Below are positions 8,568 to 19,064 of a stretch of DNA of 64,000 bases, piece after piece (position 1 is the stretch's first letter; each line of letters opens with the position of its first letter). A program made the translations under genes and the position numbers. A model generated the notes under the pieces. It was not told the DNA's origin, searched no databases, and was given only the letters and a program-made list of their open reading frames with translations. Origin of the DNA: CAWBRY01 sp963791295 (GTDB lineage: Bacteria > Bacteroidota > Bacteroidia > Chitinophagales > Chitinophagaceae); assembly GCA_963791295.1 (NCBI GenBank), contig CAWBRY010000004.1:1067806-1131805 (forward strand). The letters run 5' to 3'.

Positions 8568-11414
8568 ATGGTTATGACAATGATGAAAAAATTTATTCTG
8601 TCGATAGTCACTTGCTTTTTGGGGATCCAGGCTTTCTGTCAAATCCAGCTTACCGATCCTTTACCCCTCGACCCAAATGTGAGGATGGGGAAACTGGCAA
8701 ACGGCCTTACCTATTACATTCGTAAGAATCTGAAACCGGAGAAAAAAGTAGAGTTGCGGTTGGCTGTGAATGCAGGTTCGGTACTGGAAGATGAAGACCA
8801 ACTGGGACTGGCCCATTTCATTGAACATATGGGCTTTAATGGTTCCAAACATTACAAGAAAAACGAACTGCTTGATTTCCTTCAAAAGATTGGAGTCGAA
8901 TTTGGCGCCGATTTGAATGCTTATACCAGTTTTGATGAAACAGTTTATATTCTTCCTATTCCGCTAACCGATACAAGTAACCTGCGCAAAGGCCTTATAG
9001 TTTTGCAGGACTGGGCCGGAGGTGTAAGTTTCGACAACCACGAAATAGATGCAGAGAGAGGGGTTGTCCTGGAAGAAAGTCGCCTTGGAAAAGGTGCCGA
9101 CGACCGAATGTTTCGCAAGATCTTTCCTCTGCAGTATGCGGGCTCGAAATATGCCGACCGGATACCTATTGGAAAGGACAGCATATTGAAAAATGTGAAG
9201 TATGATATAGTCAAACGTTTTTATAAAGATTTTTACAGGCCCGATCTTGAAGCCGTCATTATCGTGGGAGACATTGACGTAGCGCGTACAGAAAAATTGG
9301 TTAAAGAATATTTTTCCGGATTGAAAAATCCGACCAATTCGCGGACAAGGACCCTGGAAAAAGTACCCGCAAGAACCAGCTCTCAATCCATCGTTGTTAC
9401 AGATAAAGAAGCTACCAATTTTGTTGTGCAGGTGGACTACCCATCGATGCCCAAAAAAATTGAAAAAACTGTTGGTGATTATCGCCATACCGTCGTAAAG
9501 AATATGTTTACTTCCCTTATTAACGAGCGCTTGAATGAGTTGACGCAGAGCAACAAGCCACCTTTTCTCTTCGCTACCACCAACTTTACCGGTTTTGCCC
9601 GCGACTATGAAAACTTTTCCGCAGTAGCCGTAGCAGCAGAAGGCGGACCTGACACGGCATTGAATAAACTGATGCTGGAGATCAACCGCGTTTTGAAACA
9701 TGGTTTTACAGCAGCAGAGTTGGAGAGAGGCAAGAAACAGCAAATGGCTGGAATAGAACAGATATATAACAATCGTGATAAAGAAGAGTCGGCGAGGTAT
9801 GCAGAAGAGTATGTTCGGGTATTCCTGCAACAGGAACCCACACCCGGAATCGTTAAGGAATTCGAATACTATAAGCAATTCTTGCCGGGAATTACACTGG
9901 AAGAAGTGAATGCAATTGGAGCTCCGCTTAAGGACGACGCAAAATTATTTGTGAGTTTGCAGGGTCCAGCGCAAAGCAACTATGCACTTCCTGATAGCGC
10001 CACGCTGTTGGCAGTAGCAGAAAATGCATTAAAAGGAGATATTCAGGCGTATGCCGAAACAGCGGTAGCAACAGCTTTGATGAATACAAAGCCAGAAGCC
10101 GGCGCAATCGTCAGTGAGAAAAAGAATGATGTGTTGGGAACGACTGAGATAACTTTTGCCAATGGTGCTAAAGCTGTTCTGAAACCAACCGATTTTAAGA
10201 CCGATGAAATAGTGATGACAGCTTTTCGCAAGGGAGGAATTTCGAAATACCCGGCAGAAGACAAGTATAGTGCCCACTATTCTGCTACAGTCGTACAGCA
10301 AATGGGTATTAGTAATTTCTCGCCGACCGATTTGAATAAATTCCTGGCCGGGAAAATTGCCTCGGCGAGTCCCCGCATCAGTAATTTGAGCGTCGGTATC
10401 AATGGCAATAGCAACATAAAAGACCTGGAGACCATGTTGCAACTAGTCAATCTTTACTTCACTTCTCCAAGAAAAGATGAAACTCTTTACAGTGGATGGA
10501 AAGAGAAACAAAAATCACAGATGCAATTTGCCATGGCTGATCCACAGACGGCATTTATAGATACTTTTTATCAGGTTCTATACCAAAAAAATGCGCGGTC
10601 GCCCATCATCGTTCCCAGGCCGGAGGATTTTGATAAAATAGATTTAGACAGGTCCCTGGCGATATACAAAGATCAATTTGGCGACGCCACTGACTTCCAT
10701 TTTATTTTCACTGGCAGCTTTGACGTGGAGAAAATAAAACCATTACTGTCGACTTATATCGGAGGTCTTCCCAGTCAACATAAGCCGGCATCTTTTACGG
10801 ACAACGGCGTTAGACCGGTGCGTGGTGATGTAAAATTCAATGTGAAACAAGGCTCAGAACCAAAAAGCCTTATTGTAGCCACCTATTCGGGGGACCTGCC
10901 TTATAGCGATGACCTGGCATTGAAGGCGAAAGCATTGGCAGAAATTCTGAATATTAAAATCATTGAGGATTTCCGGGAAAAGATGGGTGCGATCTATGGA
11001 GGAGGAATTTTCGGTGGAGTAAATAAATATCCCTACAACAATTATTTTTTCGTTCTTCAACTCCCTTGCGGTCCTCAAAATGTCGATACCCTGCTTAGGG
11101 CTGCCACTGCAGAGATCGATGAAATTAGAAAGAAGGGACCCAGCCAGGCTAATTTAGATAAGGTAAAGAAAACCTGGATCGAACAATATAAGGTACAGGT
11201 AAAAGAAAATAGCTACTGGAGCGGAAAGCTACAGGGTATTTATTTCCAGGGCGATGATCCCAAGTCGGTGATGGATTATGAGAAGCTGGTGAATGCGTTA
11301 ACGGTAAATGACATTAAGGCTGTAGCGAATAAGATATTTGATGGAAAGAATGTTATGCAGGCGGTCCTCTATCCGCAAGATTTTGAAGTAAAGGAAGGAA
11401 AGAAAGCTTTTTAG
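8568..11414 (+). CDS. Secreted M16 family zinc peptidase (two-domain)
   Basis: 948 residues; several ATGs lie at the start (8568, 8574, 8580, 8583) and the signal peptide MKKFILSIVTCFLGIQAFCQ fits any of them. The N-terminal M16 domain has the inverted zinc motif HFIEH (H83, E86, H87) and the third ligand in ERGVVLEE (E163, 76 residues later). The second half is a catalytically silent M16 domain with the substrate-binding region near YGGGIFGGVNKYPYN. The length matches pitrilysin-type periplasmic proteases of Bacteroidota, which degrade peptides in a closed chamber. A related protease lies at 12495-15350, separated by an AIM24 gene on the other strand. Substrate unknown. Confidence 0.9.
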   Translation: MVMTMMKKFILSIVTCFLGIQAFCQIQLTDPLPLDPNVRMGKLANGLTYYIRKNLKPEKKVELRLAVNAGSVLEDEDQLGLAHFIEHMGFNGSKHYKKNELLDFLQKIGVEFGADLNAYTSFDETVYILPIPLTDTSNLRKGLIVLQDWAGGVSFDNHEIDAERGVVLEESRLGKGADDRMFRKIFPLQYAGSKYADRIPIGKDSILKNVKYDIVKRFYKDFYRPDLEAVIIVGDIDVARTEKLVKEYFSGLKNPTNSRTRTLEKVPARTSSQSIVVTDKEATNFVVQVDYPSMPKKIEKTVGDYRHTVVKNMFTSLINERLNELTQSNKPPFLFATTNFTGFARDYENFSAVAVAAEGGPDTALNKLMLEINRVLKHGFTAAELERGKKQQMAGIEQIYNNRDKEESARYAEEYVRVFLQQEPTPGIVKEFEYYKQFLPGITLEEVNAIGAPLKDDAKLFVSLQGPAQSNYALPDSATLLAVAENALKGDIQAYAETAVATALMNTKPEAGAIVSEKKNDVLGTTEITFANGAKAVLKPTDFKTDEIVMTAFRKGGISKYPAEDKYSAHYSATVVQQMGISNFSPTDLNKFLAGKIASASPRISNLSVGINGNSNIKDLETMLQLVNLYFTSPRKDETLYSGWKEKQKSQMQFAMADPQTAFIDTFYQVLYQKNARSPIIVPRPEDFDKIDLDRSLAIYKDQFGDATDFHFIFTGSFDVEKIKPLLSTYIGGLPSQHKPASFTDNGVRPVRGDVKFNVKQGSEPKSLIVATYSGDLPYSDDLALKAKALAEILNIKIIEDFREKMGAIYGGGIFGGVNKYPYNNYFFVLQLPCGPQNVDTLLRAATAEIDEIRKKGPSQANLDKVKKTWIEQYKVQVKENSYWSGKLQGIYFQGDDPKSVMDYEKLVNALTVNDIKAVANKIFDGKNVMQAVLYPQDFEVKEGKKAF

Positions 11415-11425
11415 CATCCCCTCCC

Positions 11426-12229
11426 TTACCCTCGTCCATCAAACAAATTCCCTAATCCGCCAAGGACGCTTCCTTCTTCCTTACGGTGCCAGGTACCGTA
11501 TTCAACAATGCGACCAGCGAGCCGGCTGATCGGCAATGATTGTATCCATACCTTGCCCGGACCTTTCAAGACAGCAAAGAATAACCCTTCGCCGCCAAAC
11601 ATCCAGTTCTTAATTCCTTTTACGAATTCAATATCGAAATCAATGGTGGGCATATAAGCCACTACGCAACCTGTATCTACTTTGAGAATTTCACCGGCAG
11701 CCAGCTCCCGCTCAATTACATAACCTCCTGCATGGAGAAAAGCCATTCCATCTCCCTCTATTTTTTCCATGATAAATCCTTCACCGCCAAAAATTCCTGT
11801 CCCCAATTTTCTCTGGAATTGAATGCCTACACTCACACCTTTGGCGGCGCAAAGAAAGACGTCTTTCTGTCCGATGATCTTACCTCCGAGCTGTTGAAGG
11901 TCCATAGCGATGATCTTTCCTGTATAAGGAGCCGCAAAACTGACTTTCTTTTTTGTCTGCGACACATTCGTGAAACCCGTCATAAATAAACTTTCACCAA
12001 CGAGCACTCTCTTGCCTGCACTCACCAGCTTGCCCAAAAAACCCGTGGGTTGTTGCGCCGATCCGTCGCCAAACATTGTCTGCATGTGGATGCCATTGTC
12101 CATCATCATCATGGCTCCGCTTTCTGCAATGGCGCTTTCATTGGGATCCAATTCTATTTCAACAAATTGAAGCTCTTCGCCGTAGATCTTATAGTCAATT
12201 TCATGGTTGCTGCGGGTTGTCGTGCTCAT
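11426..12229 (-). CDS. AIM24 / TIGR00266 family protein
   Basis: 267 residues from ATG at 12229. It shows the AIM24 fold signature: DYKIYGEELQFVEIELDPNE, ESGAMMMMDNGI, a central glycine-rich repeat region (GGEGFIMEKIEGDG), and LFFAVLKGPGKVWIQSLP near the C-terminus. Members are cytosolic double-psi/beta-prism proteins of unknown function; the yeast homologue is mitochondrial. The end GGLGNLFDGRG is common to bacterial members. It is convergent with the upstream protease gene (11 bases between stops) and divergent from the next protease gene. A near-consensus -7 box (CAAATTTG) is seen upstream on the minus strand at about 12257-12264. Family assignment is firm; function is not known. Confidence 0.88.
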   Translation of the reverse strand: MSTTTRSNHEIDYKIYGEELQFVEIELDPNESAIAESGAMMMMDNGIHMQTMFGDGSAQQPTGFLGKLVSAGKRVLVGESLFMTGFTNVSQTKKKVSFAAPYTGKIIAMDLQQLGGKIIGQKDVFLCAAKGVSVGIQFQRKLGTGIFGGEGFIMEKIEGDGMAFLHAGGYVIERELAAGEILKVDTGCVVAYMPTIDFDIEFVKGIKNWMFGGEGLFFAVLKGPGKVWIQSLPISRLAGRIVEYGTWHRKEEGSVLGGLGNLFDGRG

Positions 12230-12494
12230 AGATTTATTTTTATTTAGGTTTAAACAAATTTGGTAAAACCTTTTCTATTGAAAGCCGGTTTGGAGTTTAT
12301 TTTAACTAATATTTTCGTCATGCGGTTTTCAACAGCAACCCCGTCACTTTTCATGACAACTTCATGACTAAAGACCCGCCATCTCCTTTGCAACGGCCCA
12401 TCTAATTGATAAATGGTGAGGGGATGAGCAGCCTATTTCTTTACTTTGCCGACTACCTGAAGGTAATTTTTCCTTTTTTAAAAATAGTATGATT

Positions 12495-15350
12495 ATGAAA
12501 CAGCGATTCCTCCTTTTGTCGGCTTTATGCCTGTTGTTGGTTAATGTGAGCTGGAGCCAGGCCAAGCTTGTTGAAAAAATCACCAAACAGGGAAACGAAA
12601 TTGTGATCCCATACGAAAAATATGTCTTAGCTAATGGGCTTACGCTTATCGTCCATGAAGATCATAGCGACCCTGTCGTACACGTGGACGTTACCTACCA
12701 TGTAGGTTCAGCCCGTGAAGAAATTGGGAAATCAGGGTTTGCTCATTTCTTCGAACACATGATGTTCCAGGGAAGTGATCACGTTAGTGATGAGCAACAT
12801 TTTAAGATCGTTTCAGACGCCGGTGGGACTCTGAATGGAAGCACTAACCGCGATCGGACAAATTATTATGAAACAGTTCCCAATAATCAGCTAGAGAAAA
12901 TGATTTGGCTCGAAGCAGATCGCATGGGCTTCTTGCTGGATGCTGTCACCCAGAAAAAATTTGAAATACAGCGTTCCACGGTGAAGAATGAAAGAGGACA
13001 GAACTATGATAACCGTCCTTACGGGTTGGTAGCCGAAAAAGCGTACAAGACTTTGTATCCTTATGGCCATCCGTATTCCTGGCTGACGATCGGCTACGTG
13101 GAAGATCTGAATCGCGTTGACGCAAATGATCTGAAGAACTTCTTTCTCCGGTGGTACGGACCGAATAATGCAACGGTAACTGTGGGTGGAGATGTAACTC
13201 CTACCCAGGTAGTGAAGCTGGTTGAAAAATATTTCGGACCGATACCGAAGGGGCCGGAAGTGACGCAGGTAGTTGTTCCTGCAGCTCAGTTGGACCAGGA
13301 CCGCTATGTTTCTTTTACAGACAACTATGCCAAGCTTCCTTTGCTGGGTGTGGCGTATCCTACAGTTCCTTTATTTCATAAGGACATGGGAGCATTGGCC
13401 TGCCTGGCACAAGTGTTGGGCCAGGGGAAAAACTCCATCCTTTATCAGCAATTAGAAAAGAAGCAATATGCGTCTCGTGCCATCGCTAGTAGTCAATTAT
13501 CCGAATTGGCCGGCGAGCTCATCGTGCAAATGATTCCTTTACCCGGAAAAACTTTGGCACAAATGGATTCACTATACAGGAATGCACTGGATTCATTCGA
13601 GGTACGGGGAGTAACTGAGGATGATGTGGCTAAGTTTAAGGGAAATATTGAAGCACAACAGATCAACGGACTTCAAAGCGTCTCGGGTAAGGTCACACAG
13701 TTGGCCTACTTCCAAACATTTTCCGGCAATCCAAATAAGATTGCCGACCTCATCAAAATGTATACTTCTGTAACCAGAGAGGATGTGATGCGGGTCTATA
13801 ATCAATATATCAAAGACAAGCACGCTGTCTTCATCAGCGTGCTTACCAAGGGAAAGGAAGATATGATAGCTGCCGCCGACAATTTCAAAATAGATTCCGG
13901 TCATTACACCGCCCCGGACTACGGATATGCGGGATTGAAATATTCAAAGGCAACGGATGTATTTGATCGCAGCAAATTACCCGGCACCGGTTCAAACCCT
14001 ACGGTAAAAGTTCCTAAGTTCTGGCGTAAGGATCTCGCCAACGGTGCTAAGGTGATTGGAACAGAAAGCAATGAACTGCCTATTGTGACGATCACGATCA
14101 CCATTCCCGGTGGACATTTATTGGAAGCGACTGATACGGCAAAGTCTGGTCTGGCGAGTTTCTTTGCAACGATGATGAATGAGGATACGAAGAACTATAC
14201 CGCGGAGAAAATCTCCGTTGAATTGCAGAAATTAGGTTCAACTGTGGAGGTGAACAGTGCCCTCGACGGCATTGTATTCCGGATTCAATCCTTGAGGAAA
14301 AACCTCGATAAGACTCTCGCGCTGGTTGAGGAACGAATGTTGAACCCACAGTTCACTGAATCTGCTTTTACAAGGAACCAGAAACAGATCCTTGAAACTT
14401 TTAAGCAAATCAAATCGCAGCCTGCATCCGTTGCCGATGAAGTGATCGCTAAAATAAACTACGGTCCTAATAATATATTAGGAATGAGTGAAAATGGCAC
14501 CGAGTATACAGTGGCGAATTTTACGTTGAAAGACATTGACGGATACTATAAAAAGAACATGACATCAAGAGAAGCAAAAGTCGTGATCGTTGGAGATGTG
14601 AAAGAATCAGAAATTGTTCCCAAACTTGCCTTCCTTGATAAACTTCCCAAAACCAAGGTTGAAATTCCAAAGGTAGATGCAGAACCGCTCCCGATAGAAC
14701 AGACTCGGGTTTACATTGTGGATATACCCAAGGCTGCTCAATCGGAATTCAGGATTGGATATGCTACAGGTTTGAAATACGATGCTACCGGCGATTATTA
14801 CAGAGCGAGGTTAGTGAATTATCCATTGGGCGGAGATTTTAATAGTCGCGTGAATCTAAATCTTCGGGAAGCTAAGGGCTGGACCTATGGTGCGCGAAGT
14901 AGTTTTACAGGAGATATCTATAGTGGAGCTTTTGGATTCAGTTCTGGTATCCGCGCAGACGCTACCGATAGCGCCTTAACGGAGGTGATGAAAGAATTGA
15001 AGAACTATGCTGATAACGGAATTACTGATGGTGAGCTAGCCTTCATGAAGAATTCCCTGGGCCAGCGGGATGCGTTGAACTATGAAACGGGATTTCAAAA
15101 GGCGGGTTTTATAGGTCGCATATTGGATTATAATCTTCCTGCAGACTATGTCGATCAGCAAAACAAGATCCTGGCAAAAATCACGAAGGCGGAGATCGAT
15201 GCCGTGGCTAAAAAATTATTGCATCCGGAAAAAATGAACATTCTCCTGGTGGGTGATAAGGCTAAAATTTTGGAAAATGTGAAAAAGTTGGGTTATCCTG
15301 TAGTTGAACTGGACGTGAATGGAGCGCCCGTTGAGAAAAAGGCCTTCTAA
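12495..15350 (+). CDS. Secreted M16 family zinc peptidase (two-domain)
   Basis: 951 residues from ATG at 12495, preferred to ATG at 12489 because it begins the signal peptide MKQRFLLLSALCLLLVNVSW. The first M16 domain has HFFEH (H84, E87, H88) and a third ligand in VKNERG (about E166). The second half is the inactive partner domain with LNLREAKGWTYGARSSF, the conserved substrate-pocket Arg/Tyr region. It is distinct from the protease at 8568 (HFIEH subtype) and resembles the insulinase-like periplasmic group. A -7-like TTACTTTG lies at 12441-12448. Transcription probably ends at the hairpin at 15376-15403. Such paired M16 genes sometimes form heterodimers, but each of these already contains both halves. 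Confidence 0.9.
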   Translation: MKQRFLLLSALCLLLVNVSWSQAKLVEKITKQGNEIVIPYEKYVLANGLTLIVHEDHSDPVVHVDVTYHVGSAREEIGKSGFAHFFEHMMFQGSDHVSDEQHFKIVSDAGGTLNGSTNRDRTNYYETVPNNQLEKMIWLEADRMGFLLDAVTQKKFEIQRSTVKNERGQNYDNRPYGLVAEKAYKTLYPYGHPYSWLTIGYVEDLNRVDANDLKNFFLRWYGPNNATVTVGGDVTPTQVVKLVEKYFGPIPKGPEVTQVVVPAAQLDQDRYVSFTDNYAKLPLLGVAYPTVPLFHKDMGALACLAQVLGQGKNSILYQQLEKKQYASRAIASSQLSELAGELIVQMIPLPGKTLAQMDSLYRNALDSFEVRGVTEDDVAKFKGNIEAQQINGLQSVSGKVTQLAYFQTFSGNPNKIADLIKMYTSVTREDVMRVYNQYIKDKHAVFISVLTKGKEDMIAAADNFKIDSGHYTAPDYGYAGLKYSKATDVFDRSKLPGTGSNPTVKVPKFWRKDLANGAKVIGTESNELPIVTITITIPGGHLLEATDTAKSGLASFFATMMNEDTKNYTAEKISVELQKLGSTVEVNSALDGIVFRIQSLRKNLDKTLALVEERMLNPQFTESAFTRNQKQILETFKQIKSQPASVADEVIAKINYGPNNILGMSENGTEYTVANFTLKDIDGYYKKNMTSREAKVVIVGDVKESEIVPKLAFLDKLPKTKVEIPKVDAEPLPIEQTRVYIVDIPKAAQSEFRIGYATGLKYDATGDYYRARLVNYPLGGDFNSRVNLNLREAKGWTYGARSSFTGDIYSGAFGFSSGIRADATDSALTEVMKELKNYADNGITDGELAFMKNSLGQRDALNYETGFQKAGFIGRILDYNLPADYVDQQNKILAKITKAEIDAVAKKLLHPEKMNILLVGDKAKILENVKKLGYPVVELDVNGAPVEKKAF

Positions 15351-15375
15351 AATTTCGCAAATATTAAATAAAGAA

Positions 15376-15403
15376 AAAGCGGCTCTATAACAGAGTCGCT
15401 TTT
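15376..15403. terminator. Bidirectional intrinsic terminator
   Basis: A stem of AAAGCGGCTCT pairs with AGAGTCGCTTT (one G-T wobble) around a 5-6 base loop, with T-rich sequence on the plus side and an A-run that becomes a U-run on the minus side. It lies between convergent genes, the protease ending at 15350 and the RND gene ending at 15454, and can serve both. Confidence 0.8.
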
Positions 15404-15453
15404 CATTTCACCAAAACCAACTATAGAAACTTGGTTGCAGGACTTAGACAAGG

Positions 15454-18400
15454 TCACGCGGGCAAGTGCTGCTTGCGACGAGGGACTCCCATCCAAATTT
15501 TTTTGCCTTGTATTCTTCTGACCAAATACATGATCCCGACAAAAATGAAGAAGAAAGGCCCCGCAAAACCTAAAAGGGCGATGAACTTAGTACCGTAAAA
15601 CTGAGCCATAGGTCTTTTTAATCTTTCGGCAATCAGATACATGCTGGGAACCATAATAAGTGTTAAGAAAAATGCGAATATGAGGCCGAAGATAATGGTC
15701 CAGGAAAGCGGTCCCCAGAATACGACGCTGTCTCCTCCAAAGAAAATACGAGGTTGGAAATGCGAAAACAAACCGGCAAAGTCAATGTTGAAACCAACCG
15801 CCAGCGGCAACAATCCCAGGATGGTAGCAACCGCTGTCAGTAGCACCGGGATGATCCTGATTCTTCCGGCCTGGATGGCCGCTTCCCTTGTGCGCATTCC
15901 TCTGCCGCGAAGTTCATCTGTAAATTCAATGATAAGAATTCCATTCTTGATAACGATGCCCGCGAGTCCTACAATCCCAACGAGCACCATGATAGTTGCC
16001 AGGGTCATGCCCGTAACGGCATAGCCGATCAGTACTCCAATCACGGAGAAGAATATTTCAGTAATGACAATGAAGGGTTTGCTCAGGGAATTAAACTGCA
16101 ATACCAATATCAAGAAGATCATTCCGATGGCAATCAAAAACGCGGTACCCAGGAATTTTTGAGTTTCCAATTCCTGTTCGCTCTGGCCGCTTAGTCTTAT
16201 TTCCACATCTGACGGGATCTTTACTTTGTTCTTGAACTCGTCGATCTTTATCTGCAAGTCCGCATTTACTTTTCCAACCATCGTGGGATCCGGAACATTG
16301 CTTTGCAATTGAATAGTTCGTCTCACGTTCTTTCTCTTCACTCCACCGGTCGTGTTGGTATAATCCACTTTTGCTACTGCACTTAATGGAACAGATTTTA
16401 CGAGGAAGGTATTCATGTCCATGAAAGTGATACGCATGTTCAGCAGATCAGTAATGTTATTTCGCACCAGGTCCGAATAGCGCAATTGGATCTTGTATTC
16501 GTCCTCTCCTTCTTTAATCTTGCTCACTTCCTTGCCGAATACTGCCGTACGGATTTCCGATCCCACCTGCCCCGTTGTCAATCCTTCAAACATGGCTCTC
16601 TCTCTATCCACGCTGACGGTTATTTCTGGATTGTTCAGGTCCACATCCGCCTGCAGGTTTTCAATGCCGTTGATACGATTCGTATCTAAAAAATTATATA
16701 ATTGAGTTGCTACCGACGCAATGTTCTCAAAATTGTCTCCTGTTACTTCGATATTCACCGGAGGTTCTGTCGGCGGACCGGCATCTTCCATTGCCACTTC
16801 AATGCTTGCGCCGGGGATGCCTCTCGCTGCTTCCCTGATCTGTTGCATGTAAGGCATGGTGCTTTTTCCATGACGCTTATCGAATTCAACAAAGGAGACC
16901 TGTATACGGCCAAGATTGGATTGAACACTTCGATTATTATCCCTTGGATTATTGGCGCTCACTGCAACATTCGTAATAATGCTTTCCACTATACTTCCTT
17001 CTACACCAGGCTTTTCATTCCCCAAAACTTTTTCCACTCTTTTTTCCAATACCTGCGTGACGCTATCTGTATACTTGACATCTGTTCCCACCGGCAATTT
17101 CAAATACACGTATATAAAATGAGGATCACCACTGGGAAAGAAAGTGGATTTGTTTTTTCGAGCTATCAATCCAATTAGGGCCACAAAAAATATTCCGAAC
17201 AGCGAGACAAAGGTCCAGGCAGGTCTCGTCCCCTTGAGGATCCATCGTAGCAATTTTTCATACCGAACCATCAGCCTGGGAAGGACTCTTTTCTGAAACC
17301 CGTGGATCATATTGTTTAATACGTAGGCATTCAGGATCATCAGCACAGCCATCAACAATAAGAAGTTTGCCAGGCCATGCATGCCAGCCAAATGAAGTAA
17401 GATGCCCAGGATGCCGAAGGAGATAAACCATTTATTCTTGAACACTGCACTCTTTGCTTTCCTGAATTCCTCTCCTTCCGGTTTCATAAAGCTTACTGCA
17501 AATACAGGATTAAAAATAAACGCTACGATTAAAGAGGCGGCCAAAGTAAGGATCAATATCGTAGGAAGGTAGATCATGAACTTTCCAATCAATCCTTTCC
17601 AGAATAATAGTGGGAAGAATGGGGCCAGCGTTGTCGCCGTACCCGCGAGTACAGGGATAAAGATCTCTCCGGCAGCTTCCTTTGCGCTACGCACGATGGG
17701 AACTCTCCCATTGTTATAGATACGGTGCGTATTTTCTATCACCACAATGGCATCGTCGACGATGATGCCCAATCCGAAAAGGAGGCCGAACAATACAATA
17801 AAGTTTAATGTCACACTGGTACCTACGATGCTGTCTGCGATGGGAAGAAACAGGAAGGCAACGAATACGCTGAGAGGTACGCTCAATGCGACAAAAAATG
17901 CATTGGTGACGCCCATGAAGAACATAAGGATCAGCAGGACCAGGATAAAACCAATAATGATCGTGTTGATCAATTCATTGAATGAAGTTTTGGTCTGCTT
18001 GCTCTGATCGCCTGTGATAACTACTTTCAAATCCCTTGGCAACTCTTCCTTCTGCTGCATGTCTGCAACAATGGCTTTCACTTTGTCGGCGCAATTGATA
18101 AGATTCTCCCCTGCCCGCTTTACAATGTTTAGCGTCACGACGTTCTTACCATCCAATCGCGCATAACTTTCCTTATCTCTTATCGTATCCTTTAATTGTG
18201 CGATATCCTTGAGGTAAACGGCACCTCCCTGCGCGCTACTTCTAACGACAATACCTTGCAGATCACTGGCTCCGGTGAATTGGCCTATTACGCGAAGGGT
18301 TCTTTTCATGTTACCCACTTCGATCAGGCCACCGGTTATATCATGGTTTTCGCGGCTGATCGCCATTTCAATATCGGTAAAGCTGATCCTCGCCGTATTC

Positions 18401-19020
18401 ATTTTATATGGATCGACGATTACCTGTATTTCTCTTTCCGGGGCGCCAACGATCTCCGCTCTTGTCACCTCACCCAATTCCTCAATTCGTTCCTGCATCC
18501 TGTCTGCATAATCTTTTAGCTTGATACCGTCGTAGTCGCCACTTACATTCACAAACATGATCGGTATCTCGCTGAAAGCAAATTCCTGCACGTCTGGTTG
18601 GGATGTCAGATCGTTCGGAAGATCTGTTTTTGCCTTGTCAATAGCATCCTTTACTTTCTGTTTTGCTATTTCTGTTTTTATGTCTGTATCAAACTCAACA
18701 ACAATCAGACTGTAGTCGGTTTGCGAGGTGCTTTGGATCTTGTTCACTTTGGCCCCGGTGATCCCTTTTAGTTCTTTTTCGATGGGCCTCGTCACAAGGT
18801 TCTCTATATCTTTTGGAGAATTACCAATATAAAGTGTGGTTACGGAAATTGTAGGGACAACGATATCCGGGAATTGTTCTTTGGGCATGGAGTTGAATTT
18901 CACCAACCCATATAAAGAGATAAGGATCGCTATAATATAGATAGCAGTCCGGTTATCAATGGCCCAACTGCTAGGCTTGAACTGTTTAAACTTGTCTTTT
19001 ACGCCTTCGAAAATTTTCAT
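15454..19020 (-). CDS. RND-type efflux transporter permease (AcrB/MdtB-like)
   Basis: 1188 residues, about 140 longer than AcrB. After a cytoplasmic start and TM1 (TAIYIIAILISLYGLV) comes the porter domain with MPKEQFPDI and a long first periplasmic loop. TM4 carries the proton-relay pair in GLLFGLGIIVDDAIVVIEN. A second porter half follows (FFPSGDPHFIYVYLKLP), then TM helices with ITEIFFSVIGVLIGYAV and GILIIEF. Extra length lies in a hydrophobic insertion after TM6 (about residues 535-590, LGILLHLAGMHGLANFLLL) and in the C-terminal tail (PRRKQHLPA). It works with the adaptor and TolC-like genes upstream in the same operon to export drugs, metals or lipids; the substrate cannot be read from sequence. 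Confidence 0.93.
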   Translation of the reverse strand: MKIFEGVKDKFKQFKPSSWAIDNRTAIYIIAILISLYGLVKFNSMPKEQFPDIVVPTISVTTLYIGNSPKDIENLVTRPIEKELKGITGAKVNKIQSTSQTDYSLIVVEFDTDIKTEIAKQKVKDAIDKAKTDLPNDLTSQPDVQEFAFSEIPIMFVNVSGDYDGIKLKDYADRMQERIEELGEVTRAEIVGAPEREIQVIVDPYKMNTARISFTDIEMAISRENHDITGGLIEVGNMKRTLRVIGQFTGASDLQGIVVRSSAQGGAVYLKDIAQLKDTIRDKESYARLDGKNVVTLNIVKRAGENLINCADKVKAIVADMQQKEELPRDLKVVITGDQSKQTKTSFNELINTIIIGFILVLLILMFFMGVTNAFFVALSVPLSVFVAFLFLPIADSIVGTSVTLNFIVLFGLLFGLGIIVDDAIVVIENTHRIYNNGRVPIVRSAKEAAGEIFIPVLAGTATTLAPFFPLLFWKGLIGKFMIYLPTILILTLAASLIVAFIFNPVFAVSFMKPEGEEFRKAKSAVFKNKWFISFGILGILLHLAGMHGLANFLLLMAVLMILNAYVLNNMIHGFQKRVLPRLMVRYEKLLRWILKGTRPAWTFVSLFGIFFVALIGLIARKNKSTFFPSGDPHFIYVYLKLPVGTDVKYTDSVTQVLEKRVEKVLGNEKPGVEGSIVESIITNVAVSANNPRDNNRSVQSNLGRIQVSFVEFDKRHGKSTMPYMQQIREAARGIPGASIEVAMEDAGPPTEPPVNIEVTGDNFENIASVATQLYNFLDTNRINGIENLQADVDLNNPEITVSVDRERAMFEGLTTGQVGSEIRTAVFGKEVSKIKEGEDEYKIQLRYSDLVRNNITDLLNMRITFMDMNTFLVKSVPLSAVAKVDYTNTTGGVKRKNVRRTIQLQSNVPDPTMVGKVNADLQIKIDEFKNKVKIPSDVEIRLSGQSEQELETQKFLGTAFLIAIGMIFLILVLQFNSLSKPFIVITEIFFSVIGVLIGYAVTGMTLATIMVLVGIVGLAGIVIKNGILIIEFTDELRGRGMRTREAAIQAGRIRIIPVLLTAVATILGLLPLAVGFNIDFAGLFSHFQPRIFFGGDSVVFWGPLSWTIIFGLIFAFFLTLIMVPSMYLIAERLKRPMAQFYGTKFIALLGFAGPFFFIFVGIMYLVRRIQGKKIWMGVPRRKQHLPA

Positions 19021-19031
19021 TTGAATCTATT

Positions 19032-19059
19032 TTTTATCAACAATCTAGCATCCAGCATC
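19032..19059 (-). repeat. Heptamer tandem repeat, consensus GATnnTn
   Basis: Four consecutive 7-base units starting with GAT are read on the minus strand (including GATGCTG and GATGCTA), lying just after the stop of the adaptor gene. The 15-mer ATCCAGCATCTAGTA overlapping it recurs exactly in the spacer at 21622-21656. It could act as an mRNA processing or spacer element in the efflux operon. Confidence 0.6.
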
Positions 19060-19064
19060 TAGTA

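Noticed and set aside
8964..9878. Long minus-strand open frame of about 304 codons inside the M16 gene
   Set aside because: The plus-strand gene has a signal peptide, zinc motif and whole-family match across the region; the antisense frame has no such pattern and starts mid-gene.
10029..10442. Minus-strand frame of 137 codons within the same protease gene
   Set aside because: Composition reflects the opposite strand, and no upstream signal or family motif is seen.
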